This document shows, in pieces, positions 48,166 to 57,864 of a stretch of DNA of 64,000 nt. The stretch spans positions 1-64,000 of the forward strand of contig CP160630.1 of NCBI GenBank assembly GCA_038993745.2, in the 5' to 3' direction. Below the pieces are notes generated by a model, which was not told the origin of the DNA, searched no databases, and worked only from the letters and a program-made list of their open reading frames with translations. Origin of the DNA: Aliivibrio fischeri. Its GTDB lineage: Bacteria; Pseudomonadota; Gammaproteobacteria; Enterobacterales; Vibrionaceae. Position 1 is the stretch's first letter. The number at the start of each line of letters is the position of its first letter. The translations under genes and the position numbers were made by a program.

Positions 48166-49116
48166 ATGGATTTTTCTAATCGCTTACTTTTATTGTTAGA
48201 AGTCACTGAACTTGGCTCTTTTACTAATGTTGCAGAGCAAAAGAATCTTGATCGTTCAGTCATTTCAAAGCAGATAAGTCGTTTAGAAGAAGAGTTAAGG
48301 GTTCGCTTACTTAACCGCACCACGCGCTCGTTATCATTAACCGCTGCGGGTAATGAGATGGTCAACCAAGCGAAGCTATTACGTGATTTGCTTAATAACA
48401 CTCATCGTTTAGCGCAAAACTACCATTCTGAGCCAAGAGGGATATTACGAATTACCAGTTCAATGATGTTTGGGCGACAGTACGTTCAAGATGCTATCTC
48501 GGTTTTTCAGAAGCAATATCCAGATGTGAAGTGCGAGTTGAGATTAGAAGATAGAGTGGTGGATATCGTGCAAGAAGGCTTTGATATTGGTTTTCGTATT
48601 GGCAGACCAAAGAACTCCAGTTTGATTTCTCGTAAAATTGCTCGAAGCCGTTTGTTAATTGTCGCGTCGCCTGATTTTATTCAACAGCATGGGAAAATAG
48701 AGACGATTGAAAAGCTAGAATCTCTACCCGCGACGATTTATGCGGCTCCCGGTTTATTTATTGATAAGTTCACTTATCTTGATGAAAACAAGGTTGAGCA
48801 ACAGTTTCATTTGAATGTCGCGTATAAAGTGAATGATGTTGAGATGGTAGTAAAAAGTGCAGTAGCAGGTAATACGCTTGCAGTGGTAACAGCCCAAATG
48901 ATTGAAAACGAAATTATTGAAGGAAAGCTTATCCCAATAATGACTCATTTGAATCTTGAAGATTTTGGAACGTTTTATGCCGTATACCCACACCGAGATG
49001 CCCCGATTAAAACCAAGTTATTTATTGATGTTTTAAAATCGATTATTGGAGAGGACTCTCCGATGTGGGAGAAAAATATACCAGATTTCGCCAAATTATA
49101 TGGCGGTACGAAGTAG
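48166..49116 (+). CDS. LysR-family transcriptional regulator
   Basis: The 316-residue protein has the N-terminal winged helix (LGSFTNVAEQKNLDRSVISKQISRLEEEL) and a CrgA-type substrate domain (GILRITSSMMFGRQYV, VDIVQEGFDIGFRIG). It is transcribed away from the crotonase gene with a 179-bp gap, which suggests it controls that gene. ATG 48166 is the start. Confidence 0.92.
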   Translation: MDFSNRLLLLLEVTELGSFTNVAEQKNLDRSVISKQISRLEEELRVRLLNRTTRSLSLTAAGNEMVNQAKLLRDLLNNTHRLAQNYHSEPRGILRITSSMMFGRQYVQDAISVFQKQYPDVKCELRLEDRVVDIVQEGFDIGFRIGRPKNSSLISRKIARSRLLIVASPDFIQQHGKIETIEKLESLPATIYAAPGLFIDKFTYLDENKVEQQFHLNVAYKVNDVEMVVKSAVAGNTLAVVTAQMIENEIIEGKLIPIMTHLNLEDFGTFYAVYPHRDAPIKTKLFIDVLKSIIGEDSPMWEKNIPDFAKLYGGTK

Positions 49117-49142
49117 TTTGTCGGTTTAGCTTTGAGCTGTTT

Positions 49143-49568
49143 TTAAGCGTTAAGGTTTCTCGCCATCTTCTCTGCAATACGCTTAAATTCAGCGATCTCT
49201 TCATCAGAGATATCCATCGACATCTTTTCAAACATCGTTTTATCAATCCCCGAGATTTTTTTCATAATCTCTTTGCCACCTTCAGTGATACGAAGGCATT
49301 GGCTGCGCTTATCTTCAGGGTTAGGCTCTTTAATGATGAGTTCTTGTGTTAATAAAGAGCTTAAAAGGCGTGTGACTTGAGCTTTATCTCTATGTAAATA
49401 ATTAGCAATATCAATGGCTGTACAATGTGGTTTGTGGTTAATGATCTTGATAACACGCACATGCATAGGAGTGATCCCAAGCGCTAATTCTTCAATTTGG
49501 TCATGTAAATTACGCTTTAATGTATGCACGAGCGTGAACAAACTCTCTAACGATTTTCTTTCTGACAT
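49143..49568 (-). CDS. MarR-family transcriptional regulator
   Basis: The 141-residue protein has the MarR winged helix with HCTAIDIANYLHRDKAQVTRLLSSLL as recognition region (about 52-78) and the wing EDKRSQCLRITEGG. It is convergent with the LysR gene and divergent from a DUF3861 gene. Two perfect 15-bp palindromes fill the divergent promoter region and are the likely operators for autoregulation and control of the next gene. Confidence 0.92.
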   Translation of the reverse strand: MSERKSLESLFTLVHTLKRNLHDQIEELALGITPMHVRVIKIINHKPHCTAIDIANYLHRDKAQVTRLLSSLLTQELIIKEPNPEDKRSQCLRITEGGKEIMKKISGIDKTMFEKMSMDISDEEIAEFKRIAEKMARNLNA

Positions 49569-49589
49569 TAAACTCTCACCATGAAAGTG

Positions 49590-49604
49590 GTTGACATTGT
49601 CAAC
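49590..49604. promoter_or_regulatory. MarR operator 1
   Basis: GTTGACATTGTCAAC is a perfect palindrome with 7-bp arms around one T. It lies 22 bp before the marR-like start codon, in position to block its promoter. Confidence 0.75.
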
Positions 49605-49616
49605 TAAAAATATATA

Positions 49617-49631
49617 GTTGATATTATCAAC
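49617..49631. promoter_or_regulatory. MarR operator 2
   Basis: GTTGATATTATCAAC is a perfect palindrome that matches operator 1 in 13 of 15 bases. The centres are 27 bp apart. It faces the DUF3861 gene promoter. Confidence 0.75.
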
Positions 49632-49714
49632 TTAATTGAGCGTTCTTTCAAGAGGAAGCTCAAATCAGTTTGTTGTTATTTACGACACAATTCAGATTAT
49701 TAGAAGGTAGAACT

Positions 49715-50017
49715 ATGATCCCTAAAATTAGAAAAGATAAGTGTTACCGAGTGACGATTGAAGAGATAACACCAGAGCAAGAAGTGGCTCAAACATTAGC
49801 GTTTGAATTTCAAGATCGTGAAGATGTTTTTAATATCGTGAACAACGTAAAGCAAAAAAGTGGTTTGGAGCCAGAAGTAGCAACCAGAGTGGGTGTTGCA
49901 TTGCGTTTATTGGGTCCTGTGATGATGGCAAATCGTAAACATGAATTGTTTGCGGATTTTATGCCGCACTTTAAAACCTTTATGCAGAATTTGAAGAGTA
50001 AAGTGAAAGGCAAATAA
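49715..50017 (+). CDS. DUF3861-family small protein
   Basis: ATG 49715 with AAGG 8 bp upstream gives 100 residues; the frame is open from 49670. The protein starts MIPKIRKDKCYRVTIEEITP and resembles the DUF3861 family of small cytoplasmic proteins of unknown function, often beside MarR-type or redox regulators. It is likely controlled by the divergent MarR. No catalytic residues can be named. Confidence 0.72.
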   Translation: MIPKIRKDKCYRVTIEEITPEQEVAQTLAFEFQDREDVFNIVNNVKQKSGLEPEVATRVGVALRLLGPVMMANRKHELFADFMPHFKTFMQNLKSKVKGK

Positions 50018-50055
50018 GAGAGTGATGCTTTTCTGTCCACTGATTTTATGAAAAG

Positions 50056-50090
50056 AAAGCCGAGTATTTAAGTACTTGGGCTTTTTTATA
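50056..50090 (+). terminator. Terminator after the DUF3861 gene
   Basis: Imperfect stem around aaagccgagta and tacttgggcttt followed by T6. Confidence 0.7.
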
Positions 50091-50366
50091 TCTACTGTCT
50101 ACCTTGAAATGATCTTACACCTTGAGGACATTTAAAAGGATACTTCATTATTATATTTAATTTTGTTTAATTGGTATCTATTTGTTATTAAATGATTTTT
50201 TAAGGTTTTCGTCTGTTTTTACTTGTCGATTAAACAAGGCTAAATTTACATTTAAAGGTTAATCAATAGTGGTGAATAGTCGTAGTCGCTAATATCTAAA
50301 GTCATAAAGCAGCATAAATAAAAAAACTCAATGAAGATGAACGATACATACATCAAGAGGAATCAT
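50091..50366. other. Intergenic region before the YiaW-like gene
   Basis: AT-rich, no gene recognised. It should hold the promoter for the yiaW-yiaV pair. Confidence 0.4.
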
Positions 50367-50687
50367 ATGAATATATTCTTAGACTACGCTTCATTAGGCA
50401 TACTTTTTATTGTTTTATTAATCTTCATTTATGGATTAATTATTGTGCATGATATTCCCTATGAAATGGCGCTTAAAAGAAACCATCCTCATGCCGAGGC
50501 TATTCATGTTGCGGGGTGGATTAGTTTATTTTTTCTTCATGTTCTGTGGCCGTTTTTGTGGATTTGGGCAAGTATGTATAACGGCGATAAACAAGCATGG
50601 TTAGGGGAGAAAGATAAGGTCTCAGCACAAGAATATTCATCTTTGATTGCTCGTATTAATGAATTAGAAAAACAGATTAAGGAGTAA
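50367..50687 (+). CDS. yiaW: YiaW-like inner membrane protein (DUF3302)
   Basis: ATG 50367 lies 7 bp after AGAGG and gives 106 residues. Two membrane helices are seen (LGILFIVLLIFIYGLIIV and WISLFFLHVLWPFLWIWAS), with a HP--EAIHVAGWIS signature between and a charged coiled tail. DUF3302 proteins such as E. coli YiaW are encoded next to an HlyD-type partner (YiaV), as here, 3 bp downstream. The pair may form part of an efflux or envelope complex. Confidence 0.85.
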   Translation: MNIFLDYASLGILFIVLLIFIYGLIIVHDIPYEMALKRNHPHAEAIHVAGWISLFFLHVLWPFLWIWASMYNGDKQAWLGEKDKVSAQEYSSLIARINELEKQIKE

Positions 50688-50690
50688 AAG

Positions 50691-51685
50691 ATGGAAACGC
50701 TTATCATCTTAAGTTACATCGCTCTATGTATCATCGTATTTAAAGTTTGTAATCTTCCTAGAAATAAATGGACGATTACAACGGCTTCTGTCATTGGTCT
50801 GTTTCTTGTAGGTTGGATATTTTTATATATGGCGATGTATCAACCCGTCTCTCGCATGGCAAGACTTTATAGTGTAACCACACCAATTACTTCTCAAGTG
50901 GAAGGGTTAGTAACCGATGTATTTGTTCAAGGTAATCAGCAATTAAAGGCGGGAGATCCGTTATATCAAATTGATAAAGCGCCTTTTCAAGATAAAGTAA
51001 ATCGAATCCAGAGTGATATTGCACGTACAGATTCAGCAATAGATTTTTATCAAGCTGAGTTTGATCGATACCAAAAATTAGGAACCAAAGGGTTCTCTTC
51101 TCAAGAAAATATCGATGATATAAAATCTCAATTACTGCAACAAAAAGCGGATAAAAATAAATACCTAACTCAGCTTGATTTAGCGAAATTCAATTTGGAT
51201 CATACAACGGTAGTTGCACCTACCGATGGTTATGTTACTCAAGTTGCTTTAAGACCGGGAATGAAGAGTCGTGTGGTACCTTTTCAAGGTAATTTGGTCT
51301 TTGTTCATAAAGAGGATAAGCAGTTATTTGCAGCATTTAAGCAATCTCCCGCCCGATATATTAAAGAAGGGTACCCAGCCGAAGTGACGTTTAATACGAT
51401 TCCTGGCCATGCTTATAAAGCACATGTGGTGCGAGTCAATAACATCATCGCACAAGGGCGGTGACCCCTTCAGGTCTAATGCAAGCACCTGAAAAAATCA
51501 GTCAGGGTGGTAGGATCTTAGTTAAAGTCGAGTTGGATAACCCATCGTTGTTGAAGGGCATGCCACTTCCTTCGGGTACCGATGCTCATGTTGCAGTGTA
51601 TTCACCTAAATGGGAAATGTTTAGCTTGGTACGTAAAGTTATTCTTAGAATGCAAAGTTGGGAAAATTGGGTGTTTGAGGGTTAA
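50691..51685 (+). pseudogene. yiaV: YiaV-like HlyD-family membrane fusion protein, split by a frameshift
   Basis: The first frame (50691-51464) encodes an N-terminal membrane anchor, the lipoyl-like hairpin (TPITSQVEGLVTDVFVQGNQQLKAGDPLYQID) and the coiled-coil plus barrel region. It stops in TGA directly after AQGR. Adding one G at the GG run (51460-51461) continues as VTPSGLMQAPEKISQGGRI and ends at 51685, giving about 331 residues. This is a periplasmic adaptor of the EmrA/YiaV class. It follows yiaW closely. No outer membrane channel or pump is adjacent. The break may be an assembly error. Confidence 0.82.
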
Positions 51686-51764
51686 AGACCCTGTTACTTG
51701 AATAACAAAGGCGAGACTACTCAGTTAGTTTCGCCTTTTTATCATAGATGGTCGGTATGATTTG

Positions 51765-52666
51765 TTATTCAACACTTGGAATGGCGTTAGTGATTGCGCT
51801 ACGTAACCATTGGTGGCCAATATCGTTTTTTGAGTTTGATGCCACGTCATATAAATGGGAACTTTATTGGTTTTAAAAGGTACTGGAAATATATTCAGAC
51901 CAAAGCTTTCTGCAACTTTTGTGGCATGCCACTTACTTGTCACACATAGCCAGTCTGTTTCTGAGGCTAATAGTAACGCCGTTGTCGTCGAGCCTGTGGT
52001 ATAGGCAATTTTTCTTTTTGGAAGGCTGTTTTCAATAACTAAAGAATCGAGTGTATTGGTATTTAGTCGTTGTGTTTTCCACATAAGATGACTTTCATTC
52101 ATGAAATCTTCCATGGTGAGAGTCTCTTTTATTCGAGGGTGATCTTTATTTACGGTCACGACGAGTTCTTGTTCAAATAGAATTTGATTTATATAACCAT
52201 GATCAGTGAGTGGCACGGTCGCTAAAATAACATCAACTCGTCTGTTGCGAAGAGCGTCTTGCCTATCTTGCTCATTCAAATGTTCGATATCAGCATCAAA
52301 GGTAATATTTGGCGCGTGCTTTTCTTTATATTTAACTAAGTTTGGTATGAGTAATAAATCAATATCTTTATGGCTAGATATTCGGAAAGTACGTTGACTG
52401 TTTTGTGCTTCAAAGTCTAAATGAGATTTAGAACCGTTGATAAGAAGGTTCAGAGGGCCTTGAATTTCGCTATGTAGCTCTAACGCAAAACTGGTCGGGA
52501 TAATCCCTCTGCCTTGACGAATAAAGAGGGTATCTTGATAGTGTTCTCGTAAACGGTTTAGTGCATGACTTACTGCTGGCGCAGTGACATTGAGCGCTTC
52601 CGCTGCTGCGTTAACACTTTTTGATTTCATTACCGCATCAAATGTTTTAAGCAGATTTAAATCCAT
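51765..52666 (-). pseudogene. LysR-family regulator, C-terminus frameshifted
   Basis: ATG 52666 follows GAGGT. The protein is a close paralogue of the LysR at 34191 throughout its winged helix (VNAAAEALNVTAPAVSHALNRLR) and substrate domain. After TWHQTQK the present frame changes into unrelated sequence and runs to 51725. Adding one A to the A6 run (T6 at 51826-51831 on plus) yields DIGHQWLRSAITNA and a stop at 51765, matching the paralogue's HQWLKSM ending. Only the last 25 residues are affected, so the present product may still fold. It probably controls the adjacent oxidoreductase gene. Confidence 0.82.
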
Positions 52667-52710
52667 TTTCACCTCTTAGTATATTCAATCTTATCCTTAG
52701 AAAGAGCCGT

Positions 52711-53955
52711 TTATGCTCTGCGCTTTTTAAAAGCATACCAACCGGCGCTTAGTAAGGTTTTAAGTACCACACTAAATGCACTCAATTGAGGATCAGCGTC
52801 CTTTCCATCTGCAATACGCCACATTTGATGCTCATACCAAACAAGCCCTACCATCGCCATTTTATCTAATGCAGGTTTGCCTGTTGTTGGTTCTGCTAAC
52901 GGCATTCCATAGTCTGAATTTTGCATTAATTTATTTGGGAAATCAGGGTCAACAGCCATGGTTCGTGCAATACCGATAAAGTCAGTCGCAGAGGTATTTA
53001 AGGCTTCATTCATTGCAGGAGCAGAGCGAAAACCACCAGTCACAACCAAAGGTGTATTAACTAGCGTTCTTACTTTTTCCATGTAATCCATAAAGTAAGC
53101 TTCACGTTTAACGGTACTTTCTTTTACTGGTTTATTTTTATCTTTGGATCCCATCATTGATGGACTCTCGTAAGTGCCACCAGATATCTCAATTAAGTCG
53201 ATGCCGTTATTACTTAAAGTTTGCACAACCTGCATTGATTCTTCTTCAGTGAAACCGCCTTTCATAAAATCGGCACTATTAAGCTTAATGCCTACCGGGA
53301 ATTCAGCCCCAACTTCTTTACGAATAGCATTATATACTTCGAGTACGAAACGCAGTCGGTTTTCTAATGAGCCACCCCATTTGTCGTTTCGTTGATTGTG
53401 CCTTGAGGATAAAAATTGACTAACAAGATAACCATGAGCACCATGAATTTGTACTCCAGTAAAGCCTGCTTGCTTTGCTAGTTTGGCACTGGTAGCGAAT
53501 TTAGTAATGATCTCTTGGATTTCACTCTCAGTGAGTTCTCGTGGGGTATTAAAACTTTTTTCTAGTCCACGCTCTAACGGTATTGCTGAAGGGGCTACTG
53601 GATCTGCACATAGAAATTTTGGAATTTGCTTACCTGGATGGTTAAGTTGCATCCATATGTGTGAGCTATTTTGCGTGCCTGCCTTTGCCCATTCACTAAA
53701 TAATCTAAGGTCACTTTTCTCATCTAAAACCACATTCTTAGGCTCGCCAAGGGCGGTTCTATCCACCATGACATTACCTGTCATCGATAAACCAATACCG
53801 CCTTTAGCCCAACGTTGGTATAAGGTTACCAAACCAGAAGTCGGGTTATGCTGCTTATCGCCAAGCTGTTCACTCATTGCTGATTTGAACAGACGATTTT
53901 TAATAACTTGACCATGAGTAAGAGTAAATGGTTGATTGAGATCTATCGAATTCAT
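52711..53955 (-). CDS. NADH:flavin oxidoreductase, old yellow enzyme family
   Basis: The 414-residue protein is an FMN-dependent TIM-barrel ene-reductase. Motifs seen are NRLFKSAMSEQLGD at the first strand, the catalytic pair region IHGAHGYLVSQFLSSRHN, GIKLNSADFMKGG, and the phosphate-binding VTGGFRS and IGIARTMAVDPDFPN. It reduces activated alkenes or electrophiles such as quinones. It lies between its probable LysR regulator (45 bp downstream, same strand) and a sugar-efflux transporter gene. Confidence 0.92.
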   Translation of the reverse strand: MNSIDLNQPFTLTHGQVIKNRLFKSAMSEQLGDKQHNPTSGLVTLYQRWAKGGIGLSMTGNVMVDRTALGEPKNVVLDEKSDLRLFSEWAKAGTQNSSHIWMQLNHPGKQIPKFLCADPVAPSAIPLERGLEKSFNTPRELTESEIQEIITKFATSAKLAKQAGFTGVQIHGAHGYLVSQFLSSRHNQRNDKWGGSLENRLRFVLEVYNAIRKEVGAEFPVGIKLNSADFMKGGFTEEESMQVVQTLSNNGIDLIEISGGTYESPSMMGSKDKNKPVKESTVKREAYFMDYMEKVRTLVNTPLVVTGGFRSAPAMNEALNTSATDFIGIARTMAVDPDFPNKLMQNSDYGMPLAEPTTGKPALDKMAMVGLVWYEHQMWRIADGKDADPQLSAFSVVLKTLLSAGWYAFKKRRA

Positions 53956-53986
53956 ACGTGCCTTATGGTTATATTATTATGTGATT

Positions 53987-54020
53987 AGGGCGTGTTAATC
54001 ATAAAAGATCAACACGCCCT
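53987..54020. repeat. Strong stem-loop between transporter and oxidoreductase genes
   Basis: Arms agggcgtgttaatc (53987-54000) and gatcaacacgccct (54007-54020) pair over 14 bp with one mismatch and a 6-nt loop. Neither side has a T-run. It may be a partial attenuator, an mRNA-stability element between two same-strand genes, or an operator. Confidence 0.7.
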
Positions 54021-54094
54021 AGTTAGTATGCACTATTTTATCGATATAAATGTAAAGATTGCACAATTTGTATGTGTGTACGCTAATACTATAT

Positions 54095-55294
54095 TTAGCC
54101 AACCATCTCGCATTGCCCTTCGATTTTTATTTTCTGTTTCTTCTCTAACACTTCAAATACAATCAACAGTGCTGCTGCGATGATGGCACCAATAAAGCAT
54201 AAATACAGTGCACTGTAATAGTTGTATAGCTCACCTACCACACCAACTAAAACACTGGATACCAATACACTGATATTCAACATGTTTGAGAATAAAGTAG
54301 AAGCAGTGCCTAATCTGTCTTTCATCATATCTTGTAAAGCAACCATACCAAGTGTTGCACAAACACCAATAAAGAAACCATTTAGTATCTGAGCTATCAA
54401 CATTGAAGTAAAGCTGGTGCTTGAAAGCATAACAAGAAAGAACATAGCGCCAGATATAACACCAAGGGTCATCACTCTGGTTGTACCCATTTTCTCAGCC
54501 ATTTTGCCAGCACCAAGCATCACAGGGATCTCGCATGCTGCAGCTACACCAAACATCAGCCCTAACCAACTAACATCCACTTGTAACTCTTGTGAAAGAT
54601 ACAAAGGCATACTTGTAATGTACAAATTGTTAGCTGAAAAGGCACAGACGATAATGAAACAATAGAGAATCACCATGCGTCCGAGAGGCTTATGTTCAGT
54701 AATTACGGCTGTTTTTTCTTCTTTTGTTACGACGTTATCAGGAATAAATTTAGCAATGATCAGTATTGCTACTGATACTGTTATAGCAGAGACAGCAAAT
54801 GCTGCATTGAATCCAAATTGTGCTTTAAGCATGAATGCTGCTGGTGGGCCAAATACCCAAGCTATGGCAAGGCCTGCTCGCATTGTTGCTAAAAAACTGG
54901 TGCTGTTGGTAACGTGTCTGTCACCATATTCACGACCTAAAGCAAACAGTTGACCAAAAGAAGCACCACTTACGCTCCCAAATACGATCGCCATGGTAAT
55001 CGCTAACCAATAATCACGAATAACAGTAAAACTGGCGACTAAAATTAAGTAGCTTGCTAGTGATATCATCAGAATGGTTTTACGGTTCCAATGTGTGTCT
55101 GAGCGTTTAGCAATAAATTGAGATACGATCACTGAACTGCTGACTGCAAGTGTCATATATAGACTCAGCATCATTGGTGAAGCATCTAGCTCTTCAACAA
55201 TGAACAGGCTTGATAGTGGATAAAAAAATGCACTGCAAAGCCCCGTTATAAAAGCGGTAAAAATAAATAGTAAAGAGGTTTTATCTTTATACAT
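54095..55294 (-). CDS. Major-facilitator sugar efflux transporter, Set family
   Basis: The 399-residue protein has 12 membrane helices and resembles the SetA/SetB sugar efflux transporters (early FYPLSSLFIVEELDASP, then SVSGASFGQLFALGREYGD and SLYLTSMPLYL-like loops). It would export sugars or analogues such as lactose or glucosides. It is divergent from an AraC-type regulator. A 26-codon remnant of a second copy's C-terminus lies at 60213. Confidence 0.88.
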   Translation of the reverse strand: MYKDKTSLLFIFTAFITGLCSAFFYPLSSLFIVEELDASPMMLSLYMTLAVSSSVIVSQFIAKRSDTHWNRKTILMISLASYLILVASFTVIRDYWLAITMAIVFGSVSGASFGQLFALGREYGDRHVTNSTSFLATMRAGLAIAWVFGPPAAFMLKAQFGFNAAFAVSAITVSVAILIIAKFIPDNVVTKEEKTAVITEHKPLGRMVILYCFIIVCAFSANNLYITSMPLYLSQELQVDVSWLGLMFGVAAACEIPVMLGAGKMAEKMGTTRVMTLGVISGAMFFLVMLSSTSFTSMLIAQILNGFFIGVCATLGMVALQDMMKDRLGTASTLFSNMLNISVLVSSVLVGVVGELYNYYSALYLCFIGAIIAAALLIVFEVLEKKQKIKIEGQCEMVG

Positions 55295-55485
55295 AACTCA
55301 ATTCCAGTATACGAAATGTGGTTTAAGTGATCATTTGGTTTTACGGGTAGTCTACTTAATGATGAGCCTATTAATTGATGTTATTCGAGCTAGATCTAAT
55401 ACTATTCATTCATCTTGTTATGCTTCTTTGACAGAAAATTATCATCATACTATTCTGAAACGGAAAGGAATCGATTGGAGTAGCA

Positions 55486-56372
55486 ATGAAGCTGTTTAAA
55501 GAGCATGTACTGAATTTACCTAATTTTGATTGGATCGTAAGAGAGTTTCATTGTCGAGTTGAAGATAATGAGTTTGCGTGCTCTTGGCATTATCATTCTG
55601 AGTATGAATTGGTGTTGTATCTTGATCCTGATGGGCATTTCAAGGTAGCTATTTTGCAGGTGATGCAATTGGTGATATTCACCATAATTCTTTATTTCTT
55701 TATGGCCCAGGTTTACCTCATATGGTGGCAGGAAGAAGTGTGAAGGTAGAACAGTCAAAGCACCACACTTTAATTATCTGGTTTGCTCATCATTGGGTTG
55801 AACGCTTAATAGCACTTATTCCTGAAGCAAGAAACTTAAAACGTTTATTGGACAATTCGGCTTATGGGCTGTCGTTTAGCGTAGAGGTAGCACTGAAGGT
55901 ATCTGAATTATTAAAACAAGCAACATCATTAGATCGCCACCAACAAGCTGTAAAAGTTATTGAGATAGTAGTGAGCCTTGCTGATGATATTGAAGCAAAG
56001 AAATTATCAACAACACCTTATCGAATTAAACCTCTTTCGGATGATTCAGAATTTAATCACCGCATTGAACGAGCAACAAGATACATAGAAAAACACTATG
56101 GTGATGCGATAAAGATTGCTGATTTATGCAAACGACTTCATATGAGTGAGAGCTCGGCTTATCGTATGTTTGAGAAGCATTATGGGATGAGTTTTTCTGA
56201 TCATATAAAGCAATACCGTATTGGTAAAGCTTGTGAACTGTTAGCGAGTACTAACTTACCTGTTGCGCTCGTTGCTGAGAAGACTGGGTTTAAAAATATA
56301 TCCAATTTTAATCGTCAGTTTAAGGAGTTAAAAACCATGACGCCGAGTGATTTTCGACGTCGATTTAATTAA
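55486..56372 (+). pseudogene. AraC-family regulator, split by a frameshift
   Basis: The first frame (55486-55743) encodes the cupin start (FHCRVEDNEFACSWHYHSEYELVLYLDPDGH). The second (55722-56372) encodes the rest and the double helix-turn-helix (IADLCKRLHMSESSAYRMFEKH, VALVAEKTGFKNISNFNRQFKEL). Adding one T to the TTT at 55639-55641 joins them through FQGSYFAGDAIGDIHHNSLFL into about 295 residues. It is divergent from the Set-type exporter, so it most likely regulates it in response to a sugar. Confidence 0.85.
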
Positions 56373-56442
56373 AACAGAACTTTGGTTACAGCTGATAAAT
56401 TACGTTATTATTTATTACCTTCTAAACTCGGTTGATGTTCTT

Positions 56443-57345
56443 ATGCCTACCACCTCTTTTTCACTGATCCCTGTAGGGGTTAGATTTATGTTTCTTTCAG
56501 CGCTTGGATTTGCGCTTATGTCTGCGTGCGTAAAATACGTGAGTAATTACGGTATTCCAGTATTTGAAATTGTGGCAGCAAGGGCGCTCGTTTCTTTGAT
56601 CATTAGTTATGCTGATGTGAAACGAAAAGGCATTTCGATATGGGGAAATAATAAGCCATTACTTCTTGCTCGTGGGGCTGTAGGTACAACGGCTCTTATG
56701 TGTGTTTACTATGCAGTGACGACTCTACCTTTGGCTGAAGCTACGATCTTACAATATGTTCATCCTATTTTTACCGCATTGCTCGGCGTTCTATTTCTTA
56801 AAGAACACATTCAAAAATCAACCATGCTTTGCATTGCGTTCTGTCTTGCTGGGTTGTTTGTCATGGTTCAGCCAAGTATGGACAGTGGAAGCACGAGCGA
56901 ATTGCCAATTTTTAGTATCGCTGTTGCTTTGTGTGGTGCGTTAGGAAGTTCTATTGCTTATGTGATAGTTAGAAAGCTCAGCCAGACAGAAGATAGCTCC
57001 GTTATTATCTTTTATTTCCCATTAGTGGCATTATCCATCTCAACTGTACTGATTTGGAATGACTTTGTATGGCCAAGTTTGTTCCTTACGATGATCTTGA
57101 TTTTAATCGGCATCTTCACACAAATTGGGCAATACGGACTGACCAAAGCTATGCAAACCCAAGCCGCGGGTAAAGCGTCTGCTTACTCTTATGTACAGAT
57201 TGTCTTTTCAGCGTTATTAGGTGTTTGGATATTTAATGAAATTCCATCCATTTGGACATATTTAGGTGGTGGCTTGATTGTGACTGGTGCGCTAATTAAC
57301 GTATTTGGTAAGCAGTCGGTTTCTATCACGAAGAAAAATAGTTAG
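56443..57345 (+). CDS. EamA/DMT-family transporter
   Basis: From ATG 56443 the protein is 300 residues with ten membrane helices in two EamA repeats (GFALMSACVKYVSNYGIPVFEIVAARAL, and ALCGALGSSIAYVIVRKLS). Members export metabolites such as amino acids or purines; the substrate here is unknown. The frame is open from 56347, overlapping the AraC gene, but the inner start gives the normal N-terminus. Confidence 0.88.
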   Translation: MPTTSFSLIPVGVRFMFLSALGFALMSACVKYVSNYGIPVFEIVAARALVSLIISYADVKRKGISIWGNNKPLLLARGAVGTTALMCVYYAVTTLPLAEATILQYVHPIFTALLGVLFLKEHIQKSTMLCIAFCLAGLFVMVQPSMDSGSTSELPIFSIAVALCGALGSSIAYVIVRKLSQTEDSSVIIFYFPLVALSISTVLIWNDFVWPSLFLTMILILIGIFTQIGQYGLTKAMQTQAAGKASAYSYVQIVFSALLGVWIFNEIPSIWTYLGGGLIVTGALINVFGKQSVSITKKNS

Positions 57346-57492
57346 GCATAAAATGAATGAAAGCGCTAATTTACTTAAGTTAGTGCTTACTCTCTTTGTA
57401 AGTAATCGCTTTAATTGATCGAAGCAGGGCCAACAAATTTTATTTTGTTAGCCCCTGAAAAAACATAATGATATGTGAGTGTCTATTAATAT

Positions 57493-57864
57493 TTACTCAA
57501 CGTCGCAATTAGTGCAGCTTTGTAGTGCGATTTCGTGTTCAAAAACTAATGCGTCATTTTCAGCCAGAAGTTCTGCAATTTCATCTGCTACTTCTTTCTC
57601 ATCATCAGCTTCAATTTGGCCTTCTAGCTCTTCTTCTGAATAACCGTAGAAGTTCAGTAATAAGTAATCACGAGCTTCTGCTTTAGTACAAGTTACGTTT
57701 ACTGAAAGATCAGCTTCAACGTTGCCTTGTTCGATAATTGCAGCCAGTTGTGCTTGAACATCTTCTTTCATTGTTGCTGTTAACCAACCAAGGTCAGTAT
57801 TCACTTTGGTTTTTTTACAGTTAAAACAAGGCAGTTCGTGAAAGTAGTATTGAAAATTAGTCAT
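57493..57864 (-). CDS. Conserved hypothetical protein with CxxC at each end
   Basis: The 123-residue acidic protein has CFNC (Cys13, Cys16) near the start and CTNC (Cys117, Cys120) at the end, enclosing a helical core rich in Glu and Asp. Four cysteines at the termini suggest one zinc ribbon formed by both ends. There is no signal peptide. The family and function are not recognised. It stands alone. Confidence 0.68.
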   Translation of the reverse strand: MTNFQYYFHELPCFNCKKTKVNTDLGWLTATMKEDVQAQLAAIIEQGNVEADLSVNVTCTKAEARDYLLLNFYGYSEEELEGQIEADDEKEVADEIAELLAENDALVFEHEIALQSCTNCDVE

